Positions 25,286 through 35,200 of a stretch of 49,673 nt of DNA are shown in pieces; the first letter of the stretch is position 1, and every line of letters begins with the position of its first letter. Origin of the DNA: Wenzhouxiangella sp. (lineage in GTDB: Bacteria; Pseudomonadota; Gammaproteobacteria; Xanthomonadales; Wenzhouxiangellaceae). The notes beneath the pieces were generated by a model that made no database searches, was not told where the DNA came from, and saw only the letters and a program-made list of their open reading frames with translations. The stretch lies in assembly GCA_007134485.1 (NCBI GenBank), contig SLKT01000090.1, positions 1 through 49,673 of the forward strand, read 5' to 3'. The translations under genes and the position numbers were made by a program.

Positions 25286-27316
25286 ATGAGTAGAAATCAC
25301 CAGGCTCGATCTCCCATGGGCAAACCTGAAAACAATTCCCGGGGCTGGCTGCATCCCCTTTTTCTCGGCACCTACGCCGAGAACGACGAGCTGCTGGAAA
25401 AGGTGCTGGTCGAGTTTCTGCGCGACCATGTCTACTGGCGGCGCAACGTCCACCCCGAAGACCGGCCGCAGATTCCGGTCATGGCCCGCTACGACCGTGA
25501 CTACCAGGAATTTGTCGGGCGCATGAAGAGCGAGTTGCATGGTCTGAGCGCTCGACTCAAGAACTCCGCGCCCTTCTTCAATCCCCGCTACATCGGCCAC
25601 ATGGCCTCGGATCTGCTGCTGCCGGGCCTGATCGCGCAACTGGTCACCACGCTGTACAACCCCAACCATGTCACCGACGAGGCCGCACCGGTCACTCTGG
25701 AGCTGGAACTGCAGGTCGGGTTGCAACTGGCGACCATGTTCGGCTTCAACGTCGACCCGCAGGTCGAACCCTGTGCCTGGGGTCATGTCACTTCGGGCGG
25801 CACGCTGGCCAATGACGAAGCCCTGTGGTATTTGCGCGCATTGCGCTACTGGCCACTGGCGGCTGCTCGGGCTCTGCGAGAGGCACAGGTCGAGGTCGGT
25901 CAATTGAGCGGTCTGGAAGACGAGTTTGCCCGCGCCTCGGACTGGCAGTTGTTCAATCTGGGGATCGACCAGGTCATTCACCTGCGCCGCGAACTGCTGG
26001 CCCAGCTCAAGCGCGATCACAGCCCGGCGCAAGCCCACAAGCTGGCCGCCTTGATCGAATCCGAACGGGTCGAAACGCTGGGCATGGCCGAGTTTCATCA
26101 GCGCCACCCCGATCTGGCGACCCCGAAGGTGCTGGTCCCGGTCACTGCCCACTATTCATGGGAAAAGGCGCTGAAACTGCTCGGCCTGGGCAGCGCCAAC
26201 CTGCACACCGTGGCCGTGGATGAGCGCATGCGCATGGATGGCAAGGCCCTGGATCGCGAACTGGATGAATGCCGACGCGAACAGCAACCGGTCCTGGCAG
26301 TGATCGGGGTGCTCGGCACCACCGAATACGGCAGTATTGACCCAATTGACGACATCGTCGCCGCTCGCCAGCGCCAGCGCCGCCAAGGCCTGGATTTCGG
26401 CATCCACATCGATGCCGCCTGGGGCGGCTACCTGGCCAGCATCTTTCGCCACGCCGATGGCAGCCTGGTTTCCCACGAGTCATTGCGTGAACAGTTCGCC
26501 CACTTTCCCTCGCCCGAGACCTACCAGGCCTTTGCCGCATTGCGCCATGCCGACTCGATCACGGTCGATCCACACAAGCTCGGTTTCGTGCCGTTTGGCT
26601 GCGGCGCATACGTGGCCCGCAACCGCAGCATGACCGATTTCATCAGCCAGCGGGCCGCCTACGTGTTCGATCCCGAGGAATCGACTGCCGAACGTGAATA
26701 CGAACGCCGTTTCCGCAATCTCGGCCAGTACATCCTGGAAGGCTCAAAACCGGGTGCAGCCGCGGCCGGCGTCTGGGTCACCCACAAGGTCCTTCCATTG
26801 GACCATGACCACTTCGGCCGGCTGTGCGGCGAGACCATTCGCAACAACGAATATTTTTTCGATCACATCGACGAGTTGCGCCAGAACCTGGCCGGCATCG
26901 CCCGCATCGTGCTGCCCTTCGAGCCCGACACCAACCTGATCTGCCTGGCCATCAACCCCGAGGGCAACCGCAGCCTGGGCGCCATGAACGCCTTCGGCAA
27001 ACGCATCTATGCCCACCTGCGCGTGGGCGGCGGCATGCACATCCACCAGCGCGAATTCTTCGGATCACGCACCCTGGTCCATCGCTCGGCCTTGAGCCCG
27101 ACGGTGGCCGAGCGTCTAGTCTCAGAGCTCGGCCTGGACCCGGCCACCTTCGTGGAAGATCCCGACGATTCAGGCGACCAGGCCGACAGCATCTTCCTGC
27201 TGCGCCACACCCTGATGAACCCGTGGCTGTCCAATCGCGAACACGGGCTCAACTACCTGGACCGCTACTGCCGCTACCTGGCCGACCTGGTGCGCAATGA
27301 ACTGGTGAGCAAATAA
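25286..27316 (+). CDS. PLP-dependent group II decarboxylase (tyrosine/glutamate decarboxylase-like)
   Basis: A protein of about 676 residues, near the size of bacterial tyrosine decarboxylases. Features: NPRYIGHMASDLLLPGLIAQ, GHVTSGGTLANDEALW (phosphate loop), HYSWEKALKLLGLGSANLHTV, HIDAAWGGYLASI (the Asp and Ala that hold the PLP ring) and the Schiff-base lysine in SITVDPHKLGFVPFGCGA. The substrate amino acid cannot be assigned. ATG at 25286 has GCAGGA four bases before; ATG at 25316 and a TTG at 25268 are alternatives. It could serve acid resistance or biogenic amine formation. It stands alone between a divergent S9 gene and the nested inverted-repeat element. Confidence 0.88.
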   Translation: MSRNHQARSPMGKPENNSRGWLHPLFLGTYAENDELLEKVLVEFLRDHVYWRRNVHPEDRPQIPVMARYDRDYQEFVGRMKSELHGLSARLKNSAPFFNPRYIGHMASDLLLPGLIAQLVTTLYNPNHVTDEAAPVTLELELQVGLQLATMFGFNVDPQVEPCAWGHVTSGGTLANDEALWYLRALRYWPLAAARALREAQVEVGQLSGLEDEFARASDWQLFNLGIDQVIHLRRELLAQLKRDHSPAQAHKLAALIESERVETLGMAEFHQRHPDLATPKVLVPVTAHYSWEKALKLLGLGSANLHTVAVDERMRMDGKALDRELDECRREQQPVLAVIGVLGTTEYGSIDPIDDIVAARQRQRRQGLDFGIHIDAAWGGYLASIFRHADGSLVSHESLREQFAHFPSPETYQAFAALRHADSITVDPHKLGFVPFGCGAYVARNRSMTDFISQRAAYVFDPEESTAEREYERRFRNLGQYILEGSKPGAAAAGVWVTHKVLPLDHDHFGRLCGETIRNNEYFFDHIDELRQNLAGIARIVLPFEPDTNLICLAINPEGNRSLGAMNAFGKRIYAHLRVGGGMHIHQREFFGSRTLVHRSALSPTVAERLVSELGLDPATFVEDPDDSGDQADSIFLLRHTLMNPWLSNREHGLNYLDRYCRYLADLVRNELVSK

Positions 27317-27322
27317 AAATTT

Positions 27323-27603
27323 CTCGCGCAGAGACGCAGAGACGCGGAGCCAAAACGTTTCCTGATTAGCGTTGTGACTCAGCCGACATTGGCAATATCG
27401 ATGGACGGTTGTGCTGCAAGCCGTCCTCGGGTGGGGGATTTCGCTGAAGGCCTCGCAACCGCGTCGAACTGAAGCGGAATTCACCGCCCGAGGACGGCTT
27501 TGGCCGGAACGAAGCCCGACCACTGAGACACGACGCTAATCAGGAAAGGTTTTTCTTCTTTCGTTTTTACCAACGCCTCTGCGCCTTTGCGCCTCTGCGC
27601 GAG
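27323..27603. repeat. 281-nt nested inverted-repeat element (MITE-like or structured RNA)
   Basis: The whole gap between the decarboxylase and M28 genes is built from three nested inverted repeats. Outer arms 27323-27349 and 27575-27603 are purine/CGC-rich repeats of the CTCGCGCAGAGACGCAGAG type. Middle arms 27358-27382 and 27523-27547 are 25 nt, with two mismatches. Inner arms are AAGCCGTCCTCGGG at 27418-27431 and its exact complement at 27487-27500. No open frame of note lies inside. The outer repeat resembles a CGCAGAG-type repeat I recall seeing between genes in many bacteria (recollection). It is probably a non-autonomous mobile or palindromic element; it may also end transcription from both flanking convergent genes. 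Confidence 0.85.
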
Positions 27604-27617
27604 CATCATTGTGACTT

Positions 27618-28646
27618 TCACTCGCCAGCTAATTCCTGGACCACCGCCTTGAGCCCCACGGCCACCCGCGCCATGCGCTCGTAATCGAGACGCTCGGGCG
27701 TATCGGCCGGAGAGTGGTAATGCGGGTCGCGAAACGGCAGGGTGTCGGTGACCAGAAAGGCCGGATAACCATGCTGCCAGAATGACCAGTGATCCGACCA
27801 GCCGACCCCGGGCAGGAACGAGGGCAGGGCGGCACCCTCGGAGGGAATGCTGGCTTTGCTGCGAAAGGCGCCAAGCGCGTCGGTAAGCACGGAACGATTG
27901 CGCATTCGGGTCACAAAGGCAATGAACTCGGCGCGATTGGAATAGGCCAGCCCCAGGCCAGGTGCCGGAAACTGCTGGGATCCGGATTCGGTCGAAAAGA
28001 AGCCCAGCCCGTCAAGCGCCATCATCGCCGTGACCTGTTCGTCGGTGTCCCGGAGGTCAGCGGCGTAGGCATGGCTGCCCATGTCGGCAGAGAGATAAAA
28101 GGGCGGTTCCTCGTTGGCGAATATCACGAAACGCAGCGTTCGCGCCTGCGGTCGTTCGGAAAACCAGTCGGCTAGCGCCAGCACAACAGCCACCGCCGAG
28201 GCGTTGTCGTTGGCGCCGGGCGAACCGGGCACGCTGTCGTAGTGTGCGCCGACAACAACCAGTTCCTCGGCGCGGCTGGTGCCGGGAATTTCGCCAATGA
28301 CATTGACTGCTGTTTCCCCTGCATGCCCGCTGCCGATCAGCGTGTACTCATGATGCGCGGGGTTCAGCCCGGACTCGATCAGTCGCTGGTCCAGCCACTC
28401 GACGGTTCGGTCCATCGAACCCGGGGTGCCCATATTGCGCTCACCGATCTCACCGGCCAGCATGTGCACATCGCGCTCCAACCTGGCAGCCCACTCGCGT
28501 TCGAGCTGGGTCGGTTCTGCAAGCGGTTCGGATACGCTTTTCCCGGGCATGATGGTCATCCAAGATACCGACCCGGCCAGCAGCACGATCACCGCCACCC
28601 AGAATCCGATCCGGGCAACTATCAATATCCGTTTCGAGCCGGTCAT
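27618..28646 (-). CDS. M28 family zinc aminopeptidase, membrane-anchored or exported
   Basis: A 342-residue protein. An N-terminal hydrophobic segment (ILIVARIGFWVAVIVLLAGSVSWM) acts as signal anchor. The M28 di-zinc site is complete: GAHYDSVPGSPGANDNASAVA (His, bridging Asp, and helper Asp in HYDS), NEEPPF (Glu pair), MALDGLGFF and HYHSPADTPERLDYERMARV (final His). These enzymes remove N-terminal residues from peptides. The gene starts 39 nt after the ECF sigma stop on the same strand, so it may share the kinase-sigma transcript. That would make it either a passenger or a target. Confidence 0.92.
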   Translation of the reverse strand: MTGSKRILIVARIGFWVAVIVLLAGSVSWMTIMPGKSVSEPLAEPTQLEREWAARLERDVHMLAGEIGERNMGTPGSMDRTVEWLDQRLIESGLNPAHHEYTLIGSGHAGETAVNVIGEIPGTSRAEELVVVGAHYDSVPGSPGANDNASAVAVVLALADWFSERPQARTLRFVIFANEEPPFYLSADMGSHAYAADLRDTDEQVTAMMALDGLGFFSTESGSQQFPAPGLGLAYSNRAEFIAFVTRMRNRSVLTDALGAFRSKASIPSEGAALPSFLPGVGWSDHWSFWQHGYPAFLVTDTLPFRDPHYHSPADTPERLDYERMARVAVGLKAVVQELAGE

Positions 28647-28685
28647 ACATCCAATCGACTCGGCCCGCGCCCGATAACCACCTTG

Positions 28686-29270
28686 CTAGCTGGCATCTTC
28701 AAGCTTGCGGCGCAGCCAGGCGCGGGCCAGGCTGAGATCGCGGTCGACCGTGCGGGCGCCGATGCCCAGCACCTCGGCGACGGCATCGCGGTTCAGGCCG
28801 CCGAAGTAGGTCAGTTCCATGATCTCGGCGGCGCGCGGACTGTGCTCGGCCAGCCGCTCGAGTGCTTCATCCAGGGCCAGCAGATCGACATGGGGTTCCG
28901 GCGCGGCCAGTTTTGAGCCGGTCAGTTCGACACGCACGCGATCTCCGCCGCGCATGGCGCGCTGGCGACGCCGGGCGTGATCGACCAGCAAGCGCCGCAT
29001 GGCGCGCGCCACGGTGGCGTAGAAGTGACTGCGGTCGCGCCAGTCGACGTTGCTGCCGTCCAGGTTCATGAAGGCCTCGTGCACCAGGGCGGTGGGCTGG
29101 AGAGTATGGCCGGCGCGCTCGCGCGCGAACTGGCGGTTGGCAAGCTGGTGCAAGGTATCGTAGACGCGCTGGATCAGTAGCTCGCGCGCACCTTCATCGC
29201 CTGCTCGCCAATGGTGCAACAGGCGCGTGATTTCCCCCCAGTCCTGATCACGGGTGGCATCCTGCGCCAT
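28686..29270 (-). CDS. ECF-type RNA polymerase sigma factor (kinase-linked, TIGR02999/ECF43-like)
   Basis: A 194-residue sigma factor. Region 2 is about residues 25-95 (LIQRVYDTLHQLANRQF, LQPTALVHEAFMNL, FYATVARAMRRLLVDHARRR); region 4 is about 130-190 (LERLAEHSPRAAEIMELTYFGGLNRDAVAEVLGIGARTVDRDLSLARAWLRRKL). In place of the acidic region 2.2 stretch seen in most ECF factors (DAEDLVQ-like) it has QPTALVH, with Thr60. In the Vibrio EcfP/PknT system, as I recall it, a Thr in this region must be phosphorylated by the partner kinase for polymerase binding. The Ser/Thr kinase gene lies 71 nt upstream on the same strand. No anti-sigma gene is adjacent. Confidence 0.92.
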   Translation of the reverse strand: MAQDATRDQDWGEITRLLHHWRAGDEGARELLIQRVYDTLHQLANRQFARERAGHTLQPTALVHEAFMNLDGSNVDWRDRSHFYATVARAMRRLLVDHARRRQRAMRGGDRVRVELTGSKLAAPEPHVDLLALDEALERLAEHSPRAAEIMELTYFGGLNRDAVAEVLGIGARTVDRDLSLARAWLRRKLEDAS

Positions 29271-29341
29271 TGCCGGTCACCATGAAAGCACTCCAGGAAG
29301 CCATGACTCTAACAGAACAGGGCGGCTGTTTCCGGCGCCTC

Positions 29342-32116
29342 TTACGGATGATTCCGCCAGCAATTCCTTTCGATGCGTTCCTGCTGGAGACAATCGAGTT
29401 GTCTCAGTACTTCGGAGTCTGACACCATGCTGGCTTGCAGGAGAGGCGCTGTTCGCGCCAGTCGCTCCTGCGCCGATTCGGCGCGGCCGTCGAGCAGTTC
29501 GATTCGGGCCAGGTCGACTTCAAGGGCAGCGGCCAGCGGATGGTCCGGGTCGAGCGCTTCCCGGTACAGTTCGACAGTCTCGGTCAGCATGGCCTCGGCC
29601 TCTTCCAGCGATCCACGCTCGATGAGCGTACCGGCCAGGTCGCCACGTACCGTCAACATCCAGAGATTGGTATCAGGCAGGTGTTCGCTCATCTTTCTCA
29701 AAGCCTGGCGTTGCCGATCTTCAGCGCTTTGGAAATCGCCCTGAAGTGCAGCCAGGCGGCCGGCCAACGCGTGCGAGTATTGGGTGGCCTGATGATCCTC
29801 ATCAAACAGCCGGGTGCGCATGGCAATGGCTTCATTGATCAGCGCCTCGGCTTCATCCAGCGCTCCGGCCATCAGCAGGTTACCGGCAAGATTGTGCAGG
29901 GCGATGGCAACCGACGCGTGCTCGTCGCCCAGAATACGCTGGCGCAGCTCCAGGGAGTCTCGAAACAACGCAGTGGCGCGTTCGGGATCACCGCGATCAC
30001 GGTGAGCAGAAGCCAGGTTGTTGGTATAGATGGCGCGGGCGAACGATTCCGCGTCCAGGCTTTCGATCCACTCCAGCGCCGATTCGTACAGACCGATGGC
30101 TTCCTCGAACTCGCCCAGGTCGTGATGAGCGTTGGCCAGCTCGTTGTAATCGGCGTGCAGGCCGGGGTGGTCCTCGCCGAACAGCCTGATGCGGGTTTGC
30201 ACGCTCTGCTCGGTGGCTTGTTGAGCGCCCCGGTGATCACCCAGGCGCCTGAGAATCTGCGCCAGCAAGCGCTGGCTGAGCGCGTAGTCGGGATGCGACT
30301 CGCCAACGGTGCGCTCCATGATGGCCAGGGCCTCGCGATACAGTTCGGCGGCCGCTTCGTTCCGGCCCAGACGCTGTTCGGACAGGGCGAGATTATGCAG
30401 AAACCGGGCGGTTCTTGTTTCGTTCTCGGACCGCTTGCGAGACTCATCCACCACACTTGAAAACTGCGCTCGGGCCGCTTCGGCGTCACCGGTTTCCAAC
30501 AGCCACAACCCCCAGTGGTTGCGCAGACTCAGACGGGTGCCGGCCGACACTTCGGCATCCTGCTCAATCATGGCCAGCGCTTTTCGAAAAGGCGCTTCGG
30601 CTTCGTCAAAGCGCTGATGGCGAGTGCGCACGTACCCAAGCAGGCTCAGCGCCCGGGCACGAACCTCGGGCTCGCTCGATTGACCGGCGCGTTCCAGCAG
30701 CTCGTCGGCCTGGTCATAGGCTTCAAGTTGTTGGTACACCTCGCCGAGTGCGAGCAACATGCGGTGCTCGAGTTCGGGGTCAAGACCGGGGCTTTCCTGC
30801 AGGGTGCGGTAACCGCGCTCGAGCACCTCGGCCACGGTCACATCACGGTCCAGCGACTGTTCGGGTGAAGCCGAACCGATGATGTCGATCAGAAAATCGA
30901 GCACCTGGCCGGCATGCTGCGCCTCGCGGGCCGCGGTCGCTTCGGCCAACCGGGCGCTCTGATATTCGCCCAACCACTGCCAGGCCATGGTGGCGGTGAC
31001 AACCAGCGCCAGCACGGCCGCGGCCACCGCGGTGCGATGGCGCCGAACGAACTTGCCGAGTCGATAGGCGAAACTGCTGGCCACCGCATCGACGGCCCTG
31101 CCTTCCAGATAATTGAGCAGATCGGCCTTGAGGGCGGCCACCGACGAGTAGCGCCGTTCCGGCTCCGAGCGCGTGGACTGATCGATGATGGCGGCCAGAT
31201 CGCGCGGCAACTGACGCTGCCAGAGAGTTCGTCCCAGCGCTTCGTCTTCGGGGGGGCGCCTGGCATCGTCCTCGAAACCCAGCAAGGCCAGCAGCAATCG
31301 GCCAAGGCTGTACACATCGCAGGCCGTGGTCACCGGTTGGCCATCGAGTTGTTCGGGACTGGCGTAGCCCGGGGTGTAGTAGCGGGTGGTCTGTTCTGCA
31401 CTGGCGGTCGGCGTGGACAACAGCTTGGCAATGCCGAAATCGAGCAGCATCGGGCGGCCTTCACGGGTCACCAGTACATTGCCCGGCTTGATGTCGCGAT
31501 GAATCACCAGGTTCTGGTGGGCGTAGTGCACGCCATCGCACACGGCCATGAACAAGCGGATGCGCGCATGGCGATCAAGCTCTTGGTCGCGACACCACTG
31601 CGTGATCGGCACCCCGTCAATGTACTCCATGACCAGGTAAGGTTGACCGTCTTCGGTACTGCCGCCGTCAAGCAGGCCCGCGATATTCGGATGGGAAAGA
31701 TCGGCCAGGATCTGGCGCTCACGCCTGAGCCGTTCCAGCGCCTCGTCACCCGGAAAACCGCGGATCAGCTTGATGGCCACGTGAGTTATGTATTCATCAT
31801 CGTCGCGCTCGGCCAGGTAGACCGTGCCCATGCCGCCGCGACCCAGCGCCTCGATGATCCGGTAGGGCCCGAGTTTGCGTGATTCGGGCACGGCATCAGG
31901 GCGATCAACATCCCTGGCGATGCCGGAAACCGCTCGATCGACACGCTCATCATCCGTGTCGTGGCGCTCAAGCAATTCAAGCACCTCCTCGACCTGTTCG
32001 GGTGAATCCGGACACTGATCCTCAAGCCACTCCCGGCGCCGGCTTTCCGGGATATCCAGTGCACCGTGAAACAGTTGACGAAGGGTTCGCCAGTAGCGGC
32101 TTTCGGTTTCAGTCAT
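29342..32116 (-). CDS. Membrane Ser/Thr protein kinase with TPR region, partner of the ECF sigma factor
   Basis: A 924-residue protein. A short N-terminal helical segment (residues 1-75, WRTLRQLFHGALDIPESRRREWLEDQC) is typical of sigma-linked kinases of this class. Kinase domain about 85-345: GRGGMGTVY (92-100), VAIK (Lys116), HRDIKPGNV (206-214), DFGIA (226-230), YYTPGYASPEQLDG. All catalytic residues are intact. One membrane helix follows (about 365-387). The remaining 500 residues are TPRs (for example GEVYQQLEAYDQADELLERAGQ and NLASAHRDRGDPERATALFRDSLELRQRILGDEHASVA), predicted outside the cytoplasm. It likely passes an envelope signal to the downstream sigma factor. Confidence 0.94.
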   Translation of the reverse strand: MTETESRYWRTLRQLFHGALDIPESRRREWLEDQCPDSPEQVEEVLELLERHDTDDERVDRAVSGIARDVDRPDAVPESRKLGPYRIIEALGRGGMGTVYLAERDDDEYITHVAIKLIRGFPGDEALERLRRERQILADLSHPNIAGLLDGGSTEDGQPYLVMEYIDGVPITQWCRDQELDRHARIRLFMAVCDGVHYAHQNLVIHRDIKPGNVLVTREGRPMLLDFGIAKLLSTPTASAEQTTRYYTPGYASPEQLDGQPVTTACDVYSLGRLLLALLGFEDDARRPPEDEALGRTLWQRQLPRDLAAIIDQSTRSEPERRYSSVAALKADLLNYLEGRAVDAVASSFAYRLGKFVRRHRTAVAAAVLALVVTATMAWQWLGEYQSARLAEATAAREAQHAGQVLDFLIDIIGSASPEQSLDRDVTVAEVLERGYRTLQESPGLDPELEHRMLLALGEVYQQLEAYDQADELLERAGQSSEPEVRARALSLLGYVRTRHQRFDEAEAPFRKALAMIEQDAEVSAGTRLSLRNHWGLWLLETGDAEAARAQFSSVVDESRKRSENETRTARFLHNLALSEQRLGRNEAAAELYREALAIMERTVGESHPDYALSQRLLAQILRRLGDHRGAQQATEQSVQTRIRLFGEDHPGLHADYNELANAHHDLGEFEEAIGLYESALEWIESLDAESFARAIYTNNLASAHRDRGDPERATALFRDSLELRQRILGDEHASVAIALHNLAGNLLMAGALDEAEALINEAIAMRTRLFDEDHQATQYSHALAGRLAALQGDFQSAEDRQRQALRKMSEHLPDTNLWMLTVRGDLAGTLIERGSLEEAEAMLTETVELYREALDPDHPLAAALEVDLARIELLDGRAESAQERLARTAPLLQASMVSDSEVLRQLDCLQQERIERNCWRNHP

Positions 32117-32211
32117 GTCAGCTCACCAGGGCAGTACTCGGGTCGCCTGTATGATCATTCTAGCGCTTGACCAAAACACGCCCGGATCGGACCGGTCGGC
32201 GACCCTTTGGG

Positions 32212-35200
32212 TCAGGGCTGCTCGAAGCGATCGCCAAATACCGAATCGGCCAGTTCGAATGCGCCCAGGTCCACGGCTTTGCCGGTCACTCTTGGATTTC
32301 CGTCCAGGTCCGTGGACACATCCTCGACGTATTCGTTGTTGCCGGCGGCAATGACCGGGGAAGCAGGAGCGAGGCGCAGGTTTCCGTACGTGCTGGGCGC
32401 CTGGGTCGGGTCGGCAGGCTCAATGAAGGCTGGATCCGCATCGGGCAGGTTGGATCCATCGATCTCCTCACCGCATTGACTCAACCAGGTGCCTTCGGGC
32501 TTGCAACCGTAAGCCAGGCTGTGGCTCGCGGTCAAGTGAGCGGGTCCGAGATTGCTGATCGAATTCGGGAAATTGATCCAGAGAATACTGTTGCGAATCT
32601 CAACCTCGACGGCAAAACCATAATTGAGAATGGCCCCTCCCTCACTGTCCGCCACGTTGCCACTGAAAGTAACGTTGGTCAGGACGGAATGGGCGCCGTC
32701 GGAGTTGCTATCCCGGTGGGCAAACCCGCCACCGGAATCGGCATGGTTGCCGCTGAAAAGAGCATTGTTCAGGACCAGGTCACTGCTGCCTGTTCGGACA
32801 AAACTGGATATGCCGCCTCCGTACCGACCCGCGGAGTTGCCGATGAAGGCGACGTTGGTCAGTACCGGATTACTGGATCCGGACTCCTCGATGAGGATCG
32901 ACATGCCGCCGCCACTTGCTGCTGCGGTATTGTCAATGAAGGTCACGCTGGTCAGCGTGGGCGTGTCCTCGCCAGCCGGACCTTCAATGGCCATTCCCCC
33001 ACCGGTGTTGGCGGAATTGTTCTTGAAGGTCACCTGGTTCAGCACGGGACTGGTCGAGCCATCCCGGCCATCATTCATCATGCCTCCACCGCTGACTTCG
33101 GCAACATTGTCGGTAAAAAGGACCTGGTTCAGCACCGGATGGCTGTTTCCCTCTCGACCGTCATTGAGCATACCGCCGCCCCGGGTGCCTCCCCAGTTCT
33201 CATAGAAAACGACATTGGTCAGCACCGGGCTGGCATTGCCGCCGTAACGCCCATCATTGAACATGCCGCCTCCTCTTTCGGCGACCTCGTTTCTGGTGAA
33301 GGTGACGTTGTTGATGGAAGGGCTGCACTCATTGCCGCTGCCCTGACCGCGACAGACCATCCCGCCACCGCGATTGTGTGGATTGTGATTGCCATGGCCG
33401 CCGGTGATGACAAAACCGTCGATCACGGTCTCGTTGGTGATGTTGTCGCCGGCCTGTCCATCGACGACGACCACGTTATAGGCATTGCCTAAAAGATCGC
33501 CCGAAGCATTGATATCACCGCTGAGCACGGTTTCATTGGCTTCCCAATCGCGCTCATCAAGGCTGGTTTCGCCGCCGGCAAAACCACCGTACACCTGAAT
33601 GCCATCATGAACAATCGTGAAGCTGGCCAGACGGTCACTCGGATGATCAGTGGGCAGATAAGCACCCTTGGCCACCCAGACCTGGCAGGGTTCGGTTACA
33701 CGCAAGGCATCCTGCAGGTCGATAAATGCCGAAGCCCAGGTCAGGCCATCCTGGGGTTGGGAGGCTTGTTGGTCGACATGCACCACGCCTGCGGCAGGGC
33801 ACCGGGAGGACGGCGTTTCATAGGCGCCCAGATCGATAGCCAAACCCAGCAGCCGGGCATAGCCTGCCAGATCGATATCGGGCAGCCCGGCATCGAATGC
33901 ATCATTGTCACCGGCATCGATGGCCGGTGATTCGGATGTCAGGCGCAGATCACCCGACACTGTCGGTGCATCGACCGGGTCGACCGGTGCAATGAACAGC
34001 GGATCGGCATCAAGGTTGTTGCCGCCGTCCGCACCGATCTCCGATACCCAGTCCTGGCCACTGCCACCGGAATTGGCAACCAGACTATGCGAGATACTCG
34101 TTATCGAATGCTCCAGATTGTAAATCGACGCCGAGACGGAAAAGGAATCACCGTCTGCTTCGTTGTTCCAGATGATGACGTTGACCAGATCGGTGATCGT
34201 GCCCAGACCATTGGCAATGGCTCCACCGCCACTGTCTGCAACATTGCCACTGAAGGTCGAATTGACTACCGTGGTTTCGACTTGATGGCCGATGTCCATT
34301 GCGCCACCATTATGTCCTGAGCTGTTGCCTGAAAACACCACGTTGAACAACTCGGCAGAAGCTTGATTGGCGAGCCTTATCCCGCCACCGTTGGAGTTCG
34401 CCACATTGGCCTTGAAAACCGTGTTGAGAATGGTCAGTGATGCATTGCTTCCAGAGGTGCTGATTCCCGCACCCAGGCTGGAAGCGTTGTCGGTAAACAC
34501 CACACCGTCGAACAGGGCTTCTCCACCGTCGTGATACAAGCCGCCCCCGGCCACTGTCCCGGTATTGTCACGAATCGCTACATCGACCAGGACGAGGTCG
34601 GCATCCCGATTGTGGATTCCACCGCCGCGACCATCTACCGGGCCGGTTCCGGTCGTGTATCCGTGCTGAATGCTCAAGGCGGCAAGGGTTACCGAGTCCG
34701 TGCCTTCCGGAATCATGATGACCCGATCGTCAGCCTCGCCCGCCACAGCGTGGGCCTGGATGATGGTTTCATCCCGACCCTCTCCGAGCAACGACAAGGG
34801 CTTGTCCAGGGTGAGTGTCTCCGTGTACACCCCGGCGGCAATCTGAATGTCGTCATGGTCAAGCGCCATTTCGATGGCATGTGCGATGCTTTGACATGGA
34901 GTCGCAACGTCGAGACAGGCATTGCTCGTGTCGCTTCCATCGGTGGCCACGTAGCGCGTGCCGGCCAACTCACTGACGAGCATGCGAACTTCGCCGGCAT
35001 TGTGCGTGATGAGCTCGGCGCCAAGCCCCGGCGGCAGGTGGGCTACAGCCGGACCATTGTTCACCAGAGATCCGGAATAGGTCATCAAGGTATAACTACC
35101 GGGCTCAAGTCCCTGCGAATGGGACAGATCGATAACGCCATCCAGGACCAGGTCACCATCGATTGCGATCAGATCATTGACTCCTTCACCGACAGTTTCC

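Noticed and set aside
27323-27603. The nested repeats considered as a CRISPR array or tRNA/rRNA fragment
   Set aside because: There are no regularly spaced direct repeats with unique spacers, and no cloverleaf or rRNA sequence; the arms are concentric inverted repeats.
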